Source: Bacillota bacterium (GTDB lineage: Bacteria > Bacillota_A > Clostridia > Lachnospirales > Lachnospiraceae). Taken from it: a stretch of DNA of 64,000 nt. Under the pieces are notes generated by a model. The model was given only the letters and a program-made list of their open reading frames with translations, had not been told where the DNA came from and searched no databases. Position 1 is the first letter of the stretch. Each line of letters opens with the position of its first letter. The position numbers were made by a program, and so were the translations under genes. Of this stretch, positions 27,699 through 36,787 are shown one piece after another. The stretch covers positions 1-64,000 of the forward strand of contig JAEZTQ010000045.1 of the NCBI GenBank assembly GCA_023443625.1, given 5' to 3'.

Positions 27699-28376
27699 TT
27701 ATTTAATGATTACAATGGTATAATAACTAGCTTCATTCCCTATATTATCTAATCCAATGGCTATTTTTTCATCTTCCCATCCACATTTTTCTACCATTGC
27801 AATATAGAGTTTTTTTTCTTTTACTACCTTTTTGATTTCTTCTAACTTTTTTCCTGCTTTTAGTAAAATTTTAGTACCAGATAACTGAAAGATCTGGTCA
27901 ATCCCGTAGGTTGCAGGAATAATATGAATTTCCTCTTCCTTCTCGCCCAGTGCAATCCCTAATTTTGCAGCGATTGCGCAAAAGGAGGGAACACCACTAA
28001 TCATCTGGGCATGATAACCCATTTCACAAATCCTTGTATGCAAATACTGATAAGTAGAATAAATAGAGGGATCTCCCAGAGTCAGAAAAGCAATATTTTT
28101 ATCTTTTTTTAATACCTCTGCTAATTTTTCTATATTCTTCTTATGGCTCATTTCTAAGATTTCATTATTTTTTGTCATGGGACAATCAAGATAAATACAT
28201 TCCTTCTCTTCAATCTCTGAATAAATCTCCTTTACAATCCCATAGGAAGCACAAGAATCCTTCTCCTTATTAGGAAGTGCTATATAATCGCACTCCTTAA
28301 TCATTCTCAATGCTTTTATGGTTATGAGCTCCGGATCACCTGGACCTACGCCTATTCCATATAAGGTTCCACCCAT
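27699..28376 (-). CDS. cbiL: Precorrin-2/cobalt-factor II C20-methyltransferase
   Basis: Methylates C20 of the corrin precursor using S-adenosylmethionine. The 225 residues open G-T-L-Y-G-I-G-V-G-P-G-D-P-E-L-I, the SAM loop of tetrapyrrole methylases, with LTLGDPSIYSTY near residue 85. ATG 28376 has AGGAGG upstream and is used rather than the longer frame. It is the last gene of the cobalamin operon, ending about ten bases before the second riboswitch. Confidence 0.9.
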   Translation of the reverse strand: MGGTLYGIGVGPGDPELITIKALRMIKECDYIALPNKEKDSCASYGIVKEIYSEIEEKECIYLDCPMTKNNEILEMSHKKNIEKLAEVLKKDKNIAFLTLGDPSIYSTYQYLHTRICEMGYHAQMISGVPSFCAIAAKLGIALGEKEEEIHIIPATYGIDQIFQLSGTKILLKAGKKLEEIKKVVKEKKLYIAMVEKCGWEDEKIAIGLDNIGNEASYYTIVIIK

Positions 28377-28419
28377 AATAATCCTCCTTTCTCTTCTGCA
28401 ATTCATTTTAATATGCAAT

Positions 28420-29058
28420 CTAATCTCTCTTATTATCTAACATATATAATAAAGCATTACAGATTGCGGCAGCGACATTGCTACCACCCTTTCTTCCCTT
28501 TGCTACGATATAAGGTACCTCTGTAGTCATTATCAATTCTTTAGACTGAACCACATTAACGAAACCAACCGGTACTCCTATGACTAACTCTGGATTTAAT
28601 TTTCCCTCTTTCACCAACTCATAAATTCTAATTAATGCTGTTGGTGCATTACCAATAGCAAAAATAATCTTGCGATTTAATGACAAAGCCTTCTCTACAC
28701 TGGCAACTGCTCTTGTTGTTCCCATTTCTTTAGCCTTTTTGGCTATATCCTCATCTGACATAAAGCAAAAAACTTCGCCCTGAAATCGCCCTAATACATT
28801 CTTATTAATACCGGCCTTTACCATTTGTGTATCTGTTACTATACAGGCTCCTTCTCTTAAGGCTTGTAATCCACGATTTATAGAATCCTTAGAGAACATC
28901 ATAGTATTGGCATAATCAAAATCTGCTGTGGTATGAATAACTCGCTTTATGATTGGCTCCTGCTCTGCTGGCAATAGCCTATCCCCCATTTCTTCTCTAA
29001 TGATTGCAAAGCTTCTTTGTTCAATCTCATTGGGCAATACTTGCTCTAACTTAATATC
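28420..29058 (-). CDS. cbiC: Precorrin-8X methylmutase
   Basis: Moves a methyl group from C11 to C12 to form (hydrogeno)cobyrinate. The 212 residues include I-I-K-R-V-I-H-T-T-A-D-F-D with the catalytic His, then I-V-T-D-T-Q-M-V-K-A-G-I and GVPVGFVNVVQSKE. ATG 29058 lies 20 bases after the cobO stop and gives the usual M-D-I...E-Q-R-S-F N-terminus. A longer reading from TTG 29121 would overlap cobO and is not preferred. Confidence 0.92.
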   Translation of the reverse strand, partial: DIKLEQVLPNEIEQRSFAIIREEMGDRLLPAEQEPIIKRVIHTTADFDYANTMMFSKDSINRGLQALREGACIVTDTQMVKAGINKNVLGRFQGEVFCFMSDEDIAKKAKEMGTTRAVASVEKALSLNRKIIFAIGNAPTALIRIYELVKEGKLNPELVIGVPVGFVNVVQSKELIMTTEVPYIVAKGRKGGSNVAAAICNALLYMLDNKRD

Positions 29059-29080
29059 CATAGCAATTAACCTGGCCTTT

Positions 29081-29626
29081 CTATTTTTCAATCCCTCTTC
29101 TGGCACGAATCCCCCTATCAAAGGGGTGTTTCACCTTATTAATTTCAGATACATAATCAGCAATAGATAACAATTTGTCTCCCGGATTTCTTCCCGTAAG
29201 AACAACTTCCAAATTCCCTGGCTTATTCTTCATAAAATCTATTAAATACTCCTCATCCACCAGTTGATTTTGTATTGTTGATATTATTTCATCAAGTATT
29301 AATAGAGTCCCTCCTGCAAGAGCTTTCTCCACTGCTGTTTGTAGAGTCTCTTCAAGTAAATCCGTATAGAATTGCCTAGCCTCTATCTTATCTGCTTCTG
29401 ACATATTTTTATAAAATCCAAAGTTCTTCCTACTATGTAGTACTGTAATACCTGAAATGTTTTTTAGTATTTTAATTTCTCCGGAAGTATCCTTTTTCGA
29501 GAATTGTGCAAATACTACCGGGATATCATGCCCTAGGGCTCTTATTGCCAATCCAATACCAGCCGTTGACTTTCCCTTGCCATCCCCGCAATAAATATGA
29601 ATTAACCCAAGTGAAGCATTGTCCAC
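29081..29626 (-). CDS. cobO: Cob(I)yrinic acid a,c-diamide adenosyltransferase
   Basis: Adds the adenosyl group to the cobalt. The 181-residue BtuR/CobA-type P-loop protein has GDGKGKSTAGIGLAIRALGH near residue 14 and LLILDEIISTI near 108. It starts with GTG 29626. Its RBS region is peculiar: GAGGAG sits at the end of a 13-bp tandem repeat made of GAGAGGATAGTAA-like units. Confidence 0.9.
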   Translation of the reverse strand: MDNASLGLIHIYCGDGKGKSTAGIGLAIRALGHDIPVVFAQFSKKDTSGEIKILKNISGITVLHSRKNFGFYKNMSEADKIEARQFYTDLLEETLQTAVEKALAGGTLLILDEIISTIQNQLVDEEYLIDFMKNKPGNLEVVLTGRNPGDKLLSIADYVSEINKVKHPFDRGIRARRGIEK

Positions 29627-29635
29627 AGTAACCAG

Positions 29636-29683
29636 ACTCCTCTCTTACTATCCTCTCTTACTATCCTCTCTTACTATCCTCCC
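29636..29683 (-). repeat. 13-bp tandem repeat carrying RBS-like cores before cobO
   Basis: Three full units of 13 bases plus a partial one, ending at 29648, 29661 and 29674. On the coding (minus) strand the unit reads GTAAGAGAGGATA, so each holds a GAGAGGA or GAGGAG core. The array fills the 60-base gap between cbiP and cobO. Confidence 0.85.
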
Positions 29684-29686
29684 AAA

Positions 29687-31222
29687 CTATAATCCTAAAT
29701 CTATGATTTCATAAACCTTATTCATATCCATATGTTCCCTTAAAATTTTAGCTAATTTATCATATTGTTGCTCCTTATAAGCTTCATAGGAGAGCACCAT
29801 TTGTTCTTTAGGATCCAAACCCTTTCTGGTATATAAGAGGTTTGCTAACCCTATTCTCACGGACTCTGTATCAAAAACACCATGGAGATAGGTACCGCAT
29901 ACATTATCCTTACACATTCCATCTAGTTGGTGAGATTCTAACTCTACAAAGGGATAGCAATTATCTGCCCTACCTTTATCATACGCTTCTTGTAAAGGTA
30001 CTTTATTTGCAGCTTTCGTTATACCCATATGAATTTCATAGCCTTCAACTTCTGCACCGGATAACAAGGAGAATTCTTGGGAAAGAGTATGAATTCTTCC
30101 TTTCACTCTGGTTCTTATTTTTTCTTCTTGGAATACTGTTGCTACAGGTAAAAGCCCCATGCCTCTAATACTTTCCTGTCCTTCAACTCCATGAGGGTCG
30201 CTAATATGTTCCCCTAGCATCTGATAGCCACCACAGATACCAAAGATCAATGTTCCTTTTTTTGCTTCCTGTAAAATAGTACTTTCCAGCCCATTTTGCC
30301 TCATCCACTTTAAATCTTCTATGGTATTTTTTGTACCAGGAAGTATTATCATATCTGGTTCTCCTATTTGATATGCATGTTTGACATAACGAATGGAAAC
30401 TCCCTCCAGGGTTTCAAGAGCATTAAAATCTGTAAAGTTGGATATTCTAGGCAGATGAATCACCGCAATATCAATGATTGCCTTATTAGCCGTATACTGA
30501 AGCCTTTCAGATAAACTATCCTCATCATCAATATCAACATGCATATGAGGAACCACTCCAATAACCGGAATTCTACATTTCTCTTCTAGCATAGCAAGGC
30601 CTGGAGTAAGTATCTTTTCATCCCCACGGAACTTATTAATGATCAGTCCTTTGACCATCTCTCGTTCCTCATCCTCAAGGAGGGAGGTTGTACCATATAA
30701 CTGAGCAAATACACCCCCACGGTCTATATCACCCACCAATAATACTGGTGATTTTGCCAGCTTTGCCATCCCCATATTTACTATATCTTCACTTTTTAGA
30801 TTAATCTCTGCTGGACTACCCGCTCCTTCGATTACGATAATATCATACTCCCTATCTAAGGCCTCATAAGCTTTCATAATATCTGGAATTAGTTTCTTCT
30901 TATGTTTAAAATAGTCTATAGCGTGCATATTGCCGCGTACCTCTCCATTGACAATTACCTGGGACCCCATATCTGTCGTGGGTTTTAATAATATGGGATT
31001 CATTAGAACAGACGGTTTAATGCTGCAAGCCTCCGCTTGCATTACCTGTGCTCGCCCCATTTCTAATCCTTCCTCTGTTATAAAGGAGTTTAGGGCCATA
31101 TTCTGAGATTTAAATGGTGCTACTTTATAGCCATCCTGTTTAAAGATACGACACAGTCCGGCTACTATAAAGCTTTTTCCTGCATTTGACATAGTTCCCT
31201 GTATCATGATTGATTTAGCCAT
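29687..31222 (-). CDS. cbiP: Cobyric acid synthase
   Basis: Amidates four side chains of adenosylcobyrinic acid a,c-diamide using glutamine and ATP. The 511 residues split into an N-terminal dethiobiotin-synthetase-like domain ([15 protein letters not shown], about 8-22) and a C-terminal class I glutaminase-like domain with [15 protein letters not shown] (Cys near 330) and a late YLHGVFD His. It overlaps the upstream aminotransferase gene by 19 bases. Confidence 0.95.
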   Translation of the reverse strand: MAKSIMIQGTMSNAGKSFIVAGLCRIFKQDGYKVAPFKSQNMALNSFITEEGLEMGRAQVMQAEACSIKPSVLMNPILLKPTTDMGSQVIVNGEVRGNMHAIDYFKHKKKLIPDIMKAYEALDREYDIIVIEGAGSPAEINLKSEDIVNMGMAKLAKSPVLLVGDIDRGGVFAQLYGTTSLLEDEEREMVKGLIINKFRGDEKILTPGLAMLEEKCRIPVIGVVPHMHVDIDDEDSLSERLQYTANKAIIDIAVIHLPRISNFTDFNALETLEGVSIRYVKHAYQIGEPDMIILPGTKNTIEDLKWMRQNGLESTILQEAKKGTLIFGICGGYQMLGEHISDPHGVEGQESIRGMGLLPVATVFQEEKIRTRVKGRIHTLSQEFSLLSGAEVEGYEIHMGITKAANKVPLQEAYDKGRADNCYPFVELESHQLDGMCKDNVCGTYLHGVFDTESVRIGLANLLYTRKGLDPKEQMVLSYEAYKEQQYDKLAKILREHMDMNKVYEIIDLGL

Positions 31223-32328
31223 CTCTTATCCTCCGAACTTGTAACTTCATTGTCTAGTTCTTTCTTCACACTAACAGTACATGCCTTCCCTTTGAGTGCT
31301 TCTTTCCAAATCTGTATCAGCTTTTCATTCTCATTATGTCCCCTAATTGCTATTCGGTAATACCCCTTTTTTAACCCAAGGTAATTACTACAATCTCTTA
31401 TCAAAATTCCTTTCTTTCTTAACATTTCTCCTAATTCCTCCGAGGCTTGAAAGAAGATAAAATTAGCACTTGCTCCATAAGTTTTTACTACTAATCCTTG
31501 CTTTAACTCTGTTAATAGATACTTTCTTTCTATCTTCATTAATCTGTGTGTCTTGGCAAGATAAACTTTCTCCTTTAAGGCTGCGATACCCGCTGCTTCG
31601 GCAGGAACTGATATACTCCAGGGTTGGCACACTTCCTTCATTTTAGAAAGTATACCCTTATTCCTTGTAAAACCGTATCCTAATCGTAATCCTGGCATTC
31701 CATATATCTTAGTAAAGGCTTTCAATAAGAATAATGTATTAAATTGTGAGACATATTCTTTCATAGAAAATTCCTCTGGAGATTGTATAAAATCTATAAA
31801 ACATTCATCTAATACCAACAAAGTATTTTGCTTTTCACAACGCTGGGCTATTTGCAGCAAAAGCCTTTGATCTATTAATTGTCCTGTAGGATTATTGGGA
31901 TTGCACAAAAACACCATATCTATGTCGTCCTCTAAATAAGTTAAAAAATCCTCTTGCAGGATAAACCCCTTCTCCTCCTCTAATGTATAGTAATTGATTT
32001 CACAATCTACACTGCGAAGGGCCTGCTCATATTCTGCAAAGGTTGGAGCAAGAAGTAGCGCCTTTCTTGGTTTTCTAGCCAAACAAACCATAAAAATTAA
32101 TTCCGAAGCTCCGTTGCCGCATATGATATATTCCTTAGGAATATTCTCTGCTTCTTCTATGGCACTAAGTAACAATTCATATTCCACATCTGGATAATGT
32201 ATACACCTAGATATGGCTTCTTGTGCAGCTTTTTTTGCAGAAGGAGGAATGCCCAAAGGGTTTATATTAGCTGAATAATCCAACTTAATATTATTGCGAT
32301 AAATATCTCCACCATGTTTATGTTTCAT
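31204..32328 (-). CDS. cobD: L-threonine-O-3-phosphate decarboxylase
   Basis: Makes (R)-1-aminopropan-2-ol phosphate, the linker of the nucleotide loop. The 374-residue PLP protein is HisC-like: [22 protein letters not shown] at the start, NPNNPTGQ, and the PLP lysine in [19 protein letters not shown]. The last roughly 25 residues are unusual. They are encoded by a copy of the 31-bp dispersed repeat (31267-31297) and by sequence overlapping cbiP, so they probably extend past the normal domain end. Confidence 0.88.
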   Translation of the reverse strand: MKHKHGGDIYRNNIKLDYSANINPLGIPPSAKKAAQEAISRCIHYPDVEYELLLSAIEEAENIPKEYIICGNGASELIFMVCLARKPRKALLLAPTFAEYEQALRSVDCEINYYTLEEEKGFILQEDFLTYLEDDIDMVFLCNPNNPTGQLIDQRLLLQIAQRCEKQNTLLVLDECFIDFIQSPEEFSMKEYVSQFNTLFLLKAFTKIYGMPGLRLGYGFTRNKGILSKMKEVCQPWSISVPAEAAGIAALKEKVYLAKTHRLMKIERKYLLTELKQGLVVKTYGASANFIFFQASEELGEMLRKKGILIRDCSNYLGLKKGYYRIAIRGHNENEKLIQIWKEALKGKACTVSVKKELDNEVTSSEDKRWLNQS

Positions 32329-32366
32329 CCTATTACCCCATTGTTTTTAAGACTTATTATATAGAT

Positions 32367-33344
32367 TTAAAAGGAAAGAAAGCTCTTCATTATAAGAATT
32401 TTTAATGATACCAGCAGCACCATCCCTAAAAGACTAGATACATAAAGTAACCTATTCGCTATTTTAATATCCTCATAATGTATCTCACGCAATGGATTTC
32501 CAATCCCTTTCTTTTTTACTAGTTTCCCAAAATAATAAGCATCTCCAGCCAAGGCAATGCCTAATGCTCCTGCACAGACTGCTTCTGTATGAGCGGAATT
32601 AGGGCTGGCATGGTTATAGCGATCCCGTTTATAAATGCCATATGCCTCCTTCCAATTAAGTCTCAAGACAAAACTTGCGCCCATCATTAAAAATGCTGAT
32701 ATTCTAGCTGGTATGTAATTAAGCACATCATCAAGGCGAGCTGCTGCCCATCCGAAATATAAATATCTATCATTCTTGTAACCTATCATAGAATCCATGG
32801 TATTAATGGCTTTATAGAAGAAGCCTCCCATTACCCCAAAAAGGATCATATAAATCATAGGGGCAATAATACCATCTGAGGTGTTTTCGGCTACGGTTTC
32901 AACAGCCGCCTTTGCTACACCTTCTTGGGTTAACTGATCCGTATCTCGTCCCACAATCATGGATACCGCTTGTCTCGCTTTTGATAAATCCCCTTTTTTT
33001 AATTCATGGTATACCTTCATACTCTCAACCTTCAGTGATTTAGTAGCCAATAGTTGGTAGCACATAATACACTCTAATCCAAATCCCAAGTAGGGATGAA
33101 TATGATAGCCAAGAGTTAACAGACTATAGGAAATGCCTAGTGTAAAAAGAAGCACAAGAAAAATCAGCCCTACTCCTGCCAGCCTTTCTCCCTTTTTCGT
33201 TTTAGGAAATACTTTTCTTAAAAACTTTTCAAATAAATTAATAGAGCTACCTATTCCCTGTACTGGGTGCCATATCCCATGGGGATCTCCAACCACTAAA
33301 TCAATCAAATATCCGATGCAAAGCGCCAATAACGATTCCTTCAT
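32367..33344 (-). CDS. cbiB: Adenosylcobinamide-phosphate synthase
   Basis: Attaches the aminopropanol linker to cobyric acid. A 325-residue membrane protein with about five hydrophobic segments and the conserved LIDLVVGDPHGIWHPVQGIG opening, AETVAENTSDGIIAPM near 180, and NSAHTEAVCAGALG near 260. ATG 33344 with GAGGAG is the start; the longer frame only overlaps the preceding gene. It overlaps the phosphatase gene by 44 bases. Confidence 0.92.
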   Translation of the reverse strand: MKESLLALCIGYLIDLVVGDPHGIWHPVQGIGSSINLFEKFLRKVFPKTKKGERLAGVGLIFLVLLFTLGISYSLLTLGYHIHPYLGFGLECIMCYQLLATKSLKVESMKVYHELKKGDLSKARQAVSMIVGRDTDQLTQEGVAKAAVETVAENTSDGIIAPMIYMILFGVMGGFFYKAINTMDSMIGYKNDRYLYFGWAAARLDDVLNYIPARISAFLMMGASFVLRLNWKEAYGIYKRDRYNHASPNSAHTEAVCAGALGIALAGDAYYFGKLVKKKGIGNPLREIHYEDIKIANRLLYVSSLLGMVLLVSLKILIMKSFLSF

Positions 33345-33885
33345 CCTTCTCCTCACACTTTCCCAAATACCCATTACCATTCTCAATATTCCAATGAAAA
33401 TAATCCTTATGGGGATAAGAATATGCGTCCAATATGGACATAATTGTTCCTCCATGAACAACGAAAGCTATTTTTTTCTTACCCTCTTTTCTGGCCTTTT
33501 GGAGGATAGTTTTAAAAGCACCCACACATCTGCGTTGAAATTCCCTCTTGCTTTCACCCTCCATAAGCTTCAGCTCACAATAACTATCAATCCATTGCTG
33601 ATAGATGGGATTCCCATTTAATTCATGATAATTTTTATATTCAAAAATACCAAAGTCCATTTCTTTAAAATCTGTTATTATCTCATAATCCATACCCGGA
33701 TAGAGCAGCTGACAGGTTTCTAAACACCTCTTCATTGGACTAACATAAAGAAGATCTACCTCTGGCAATGTTTTAAATTTTAAATCCTCTATGGAGTCCT
33801 GTAGAATTCCTTCATCCGTGCTTCCTACATATCTTCCCTCCAAATTACCCTTGGTTTTTCCATGGCGAATGAGATATAGCTCCAC
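33301..33885 (-). CDS. cobC: Alpha-ribazole phosphatase-like histidine phosphatase
   Basis: Predicted to remove phosphate from alpha-ribazole 5-phosphate. The 194 residues begin M-E-L-Y-L-I-R-H-G-K-T, the RHG catalytic motif of the histidine phosphatase superfamily, with a later VVHGGTIMSI carrying the second His. Placement among nucleotide-loop genes supports the assignment; other superfamily members look alike. It starts at the stop codon of the CobU-like gene. Confidence 0.82.
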   Translation of the reverse strand: MELYLIRHGKTKGNLEGRYVGSTDEGILQDSIEDLKFKTLPEVDLLYVSPMKRCLETCQLLYPGMDYEIITDFKEMDFGIFEYKNYHELNGNPIYQQWIDSYCELKLMEGESKREFQRRCVGAFKTILQKARKEGKKKIAFVVHGGTIMSILDAYSYPHKDYFHWNIENGNGYLGKCEEKDEGIVIGALHRIFD

Positions 33886-34325
33886 TATTTAAGTCTCCTT
33901 CCCAAACCACAGGAAACACGAACCACTTCCTCGGCTATATGAGCCAGATAGGAGCAAATCCTACCAACCATTTCCCTGTATTCTCTATCAAATACACTCA
34001 TAGGTACAACCCCGCATCCAATTTCATCACTAATAATAATAAAGTTTGGATTACTATCTAGAAAACCCTCCATCTCTTTTATAAGATTTTCTTTCACGCT
34101 ACCTTCATCCAGCTTTGGATTTCCTGCCTCAACAAGATTATTTACTTCCATAAGATATCTTTTTATATAAGAATGAAAATCTCGGATTCCTTTATAAGTT
34201 GTAGTAGGAATACTTGATAAGAATGGGCAGGTGTTTCCATCTAAGATATCCTCTGCGTCTACTGCATAGTGGCTTCGTACATAATCTAGCTTTCCTTGAT
34301 AAGCTCCACCAATTACCAGTTTCAT
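33885..34325 (-). CDS. Short CobU-like protein with altered P-loop
   Basis: A 146-residue relative of adenosylcobinamide kinase/guanylyltransferase. The P-loop position reads GGAYQGKLDY, without the usual G-S-G-K-S/T, and the RxxRH segment holding the catalytic His of CobU is replaced. The C-terminal half (SDEIGCGVVPMSVFDREYREMVGRI) fits the family well. A complete CobU is encoded two genes upstream. It may bind nucleotide weakly, or serve as a partner or regulator. The function is not known to me. Confidence 0.7.
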   Translation of the reverse strand: MKLVIGGAYQGKLDYVRSHYAVDAEDILDGNTCPFLSSIPTTTYKGIRDFHSYIKRYLMEVNNLVEAGNPKLDEGSVKENLIKEMEGFLDSNPNFIIISDEIGCGVVPMSVFDREYREMVGRICSYLAHIAEEVVRVSCGLGRRLK

Positions 34326-34341
34326 CTATTCATCCTCCATC

Positions 34342-35088
34342 CTACCTTTCTAGTATGACTGCCATAATTAAGATAGCCAATTCACAGATCTGAATAAAAT
34401 ATCCGGCTAAGTCCCCTGTTATCCCACCAAATTCCTTATAAGATATATAGCGATAGTAAAGAAAGGTAAGGATTCCAATCATTGATGTTGCAATTCCTCC
34501 AACAGGAGATATCAACAGCATTCCTACTATGGATAAGATAATATATAGGATCATCATTGCTTGTACCAATGGTTTTCTAGCCATATCTGCAAAGGTAGCT
34601 ACCAAACCATTGGCTTTCGCTCCTTTTAAGGTTACAACTCCCAAACCACTAAGTGCTCTTGATAGTACAAATCCTATAGCAACTAACCAGATGCTATTGG
34701 AAGTAATTTCACTCATAAATGCCAATGATATGAAGAAGTATATCAAGCTGCAAATAAGAGCAAAGGCGCCAATATGAGGGTCTTGAAGGATGGCAAGTTT
34801 TTTCTCCTTTTCCTGATAGGATCTTCTTGCATCCATGGTATCGATAAATCCATCTAAGTGAATTCCTCCGGTAATAACAAGGGGTGTTATAATGAAAATT
34901 GCTGTTCTAAAAATTACTCCCAGCTGAAAATATTGAAAAAGATAGTATTCCAGAAGTACAAATCCGCCAATTACCATTCCAATTAGAGGGAAAAAGCATA
35001 AGGCATTTTTCATACTCTTTTGGGTCCAGGAAACCTTAGGCATTGGTATTTTAGAATACATTGAAAAAGCAATAATCAATGCTTTCAT
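34342..35088 (-). CDS. cobS: Adenosylcobinamide-GDP ribazoletransferase (cobalamin synthase)
   Basis: Joins adenosylcobinamide-GDP to alpha-ribazole at the membrane. The 248 residues have about six hydrophobic segments and the acidic GGIHLDGFIDTMDAR (about 75-90) that binds Mg. Its start overlaps the cobU stop by four bases. Confidence 0.93.
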   Translation of the reverse strand: MKALIIAFSMYSKIPMPKVSWTQKSMKNALCFFPLIGMVIGGFVLLEYYLFQYFQLGVIFRTAIFIITPLVITGGIHLDGFIDTMDARRSYQEKEKKLAILQDPHIGAFALICSLIYFFISLAFMSEITSNSIWLVAIGFVLSRALSGLGVVTLKGAKANGLVATFADMARKPLVQAMMILYIILSIVGMLLISPVGGIATSMIGILTFLYYRYISYKEFGGITGDLAGYFIQICELAILIMAVILER

Positions 35089-35618
35089 AAATGCTTACCT
35101 CCCTCTAAAGAAGAAATAGCTATCGGTATAGAATATACTACCTCCCAAGCCCTGTCTGCCATTTTTCCAATTCTTTGATTGATTTTCCCCAGATAAGATA
35201 AATAGCGTATCGTTTCACTATCATAGTCAGATCCATCTGAGAACACTTCATTGGTAACTATGATGAGATTTTTCACGCAGCTGTTAATCCTATCAATATC
35301 CTTAAGGATGGCATCAACGGTATGTTCTCTGGCACCATCCTCTCGGTACATTTCATTGGCAACTAAGTTTGACATGCATTCTAGTAACACTGTCATATCT
35401 TTATGTAGAAGGAGTTTACCTAAGGATATATAGCATTCTATGGTCTTAAAATTCTTCCTTTCCCGCATTATCTGATGTCGTTTGATTCGTTTTCTACACT
35501 CATCATCAAAGGGCTGCATAGTAGCAATATATATCAAGTCATCACCTAAGGAAACTGCTAAATTCTCTGCATATTCGGATTTACCACTCCCGCTTCCACC
35601 AGTAATCAAATAAAGCAT
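35085..35618 (-). CDS. cobU: Adenosylcobinamide kinase/guanylyltransferase
   Basis: Phosphorylates adenosylcobinamide and then transfers GMP. The 177 residues have an intact P-loop GGSGSGKSEYAE (about 7-18), RIKRHQIMR with the catalytic His, LLECMSNLVANEM and TNEVFSDG. It is three bases from cobT and overlaps cobS. Contrast this with the degenerate paralogue two genes downstream. Confidence 0.93.
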   Translation of the reverse strand: MLYLITGGSGSGKSEYAENLAVSLGDDLIYIATMQPFDDECRKRIKRHQIMRERKNFKTIECYISLGKLLLHKDMTVLLECMSNLVANEMYREDGAREHTVDAILKDIDRINSCVKNLIIVTNEVFSDGSDYDSETIRYLSYLGKINQRIGKMADRAWEVVYSIPIAISSLEGGKHL

Positions 35619-35621
35619 ATA

Positions 35622-36716
35622 CTACTCTCCTTCATCATAATTATGGTACTTTTCAATGGCATGATCTAAAAACGTTCCCATCTCTTCATAGACCGCTGCT
35701 GCCATAGTAATGACCGGAATCGCTGCAATTGCTCCAGTTCCCTCTCCCAGTCTCATGTCACCCTGCAATATAGGTTCCATATCCAGTGCTTGTAATAGAA
35801 GTCTGCTTGCTGGTTCCCTAGATTCATGGGTCGCAATCATATATTTCTTTACTTTCGGCTCAATTTGATAAGCTGCCAGTGCAGCTACACAGGATATCAC
35901 ACCATCGATGAGGATTGGAATACCATAGATAGCTCCACCCAAAAAAGCTCCAACCATACCTGCAATTTCATATCCTCCAATATCCGCCAAAGTATCTAGA
36001 ATAGTAGCTTGATCTTCTCTATCATAGTAGCGCTTAATAATACCTTCAATGACACTTATCTTATGCTCGTACTTATCCTTAGATAGACCTGCGCCTTTTC
36101 CAGTTACCTGTTTAGCGCTTTGATTAAGAAAAACAGCAGCTAATGCACTGGTTGGTGTTGTATTGCCTATTCCCATCTCTCCTGTTGCTATGAGTCCATA
36201 ACCCATTTCCTTTAAATCTCTTACAACCTGAACACCTGCTATAATAGCAGCCCGGCATTGCTTTATTGTCATAGCCGATTCTTTTGCTATATTTTTCGTA
36301 CCTCTATTAATCTTTCTATCAATAACCTGTGTAGTCCTCAATTCCTTATTGGGATAAGGCTCAACATCCATCCCCATATCAATAGGGTATACATCTACAT
36401 TGGCTACCTTAGCCATTGTATTCACTGTCGAGTTGCCTTTGGCAAAATTCTCAGATACAATTCTAGTCACATAAGCTCCAGTCTGCGTAACACCCTCCTT
36501 AACCACACCATGGTCGGCACAAAATATAACAAGTGCCTTCTTTTCTAAGTTAAGGTCTTTTGCATCTCTTTTTATTCCCGTTATCTGAGTTATAATATGT
36601 TCCAGTTTCCCAAGACTACCGATTGGCTTTGCTATAGAGTTCCACCTAGTAACAGACTGTTCCATAGCTATCTTATCCAGTTCCTGTATTTGCTTTAAAA
36701 GTTCCTCTAGCTCCAT
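35622..36716 (-). CDS. cobT: Nicotinate-nucleotide-dimethylbenzimidazole phosphoribosyltransferase
   Basis: Activates the lower-ligand base as an alpha-ribotide. The 364 residues show ADHGVVKEGVTQTGAYVT (about 67-85), TGEMGIGNTTPTSALAA near 178 and the C-terminal GEGTGAIAAIPVI, with the catalytic Glu in the last stretch. No base-making genes (bza) are present here, so the base may be imported or made elsewhere. Confidence 0.95.
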   Translation of the reverse strand: MELEELLKQIQELDKIAMEQSVTRWNSIAKPIGSLGKLEHIITQITGIKRDAKDLNLEKKALVIFCADHGVVKEGVTQTGAYVTRIVSENFAKGNSTVNTMAKVANVDVYPIDMGMDVEPYPNKELRTTQVIDRKINRGTKNIAKESAMTIKQCRAAIIAGVQVVRDLKEMGYGLIATGEMGIGNTTPTSALAAVFLNQSAKQVTGKGAGLSKDKYEHKISVIEGIIKRYYDREDQATILDTLADIGGYEIAGMVGAFLGGAIYGIPILIDGVISCVAALAAYQIEPKVKKYMIATHESREPASRLLLQALDMEPILQGDMRLGEGTGAIAAIPVITMAAAVYEEMGTFLDHAIEKYHNYDEGE

Positions 36717-36787
36717 ATGTAATTTGCATTAGTTCGTTACTACTAATACTTCCTCCTAACCTAAACCAGTTGTATTTCATTCATCTT

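Noticed and set aside
29636..29683. Possible CRISPR array
   Set aside because: Contiguous 13-mers without spacers; a simple tandem repeat.
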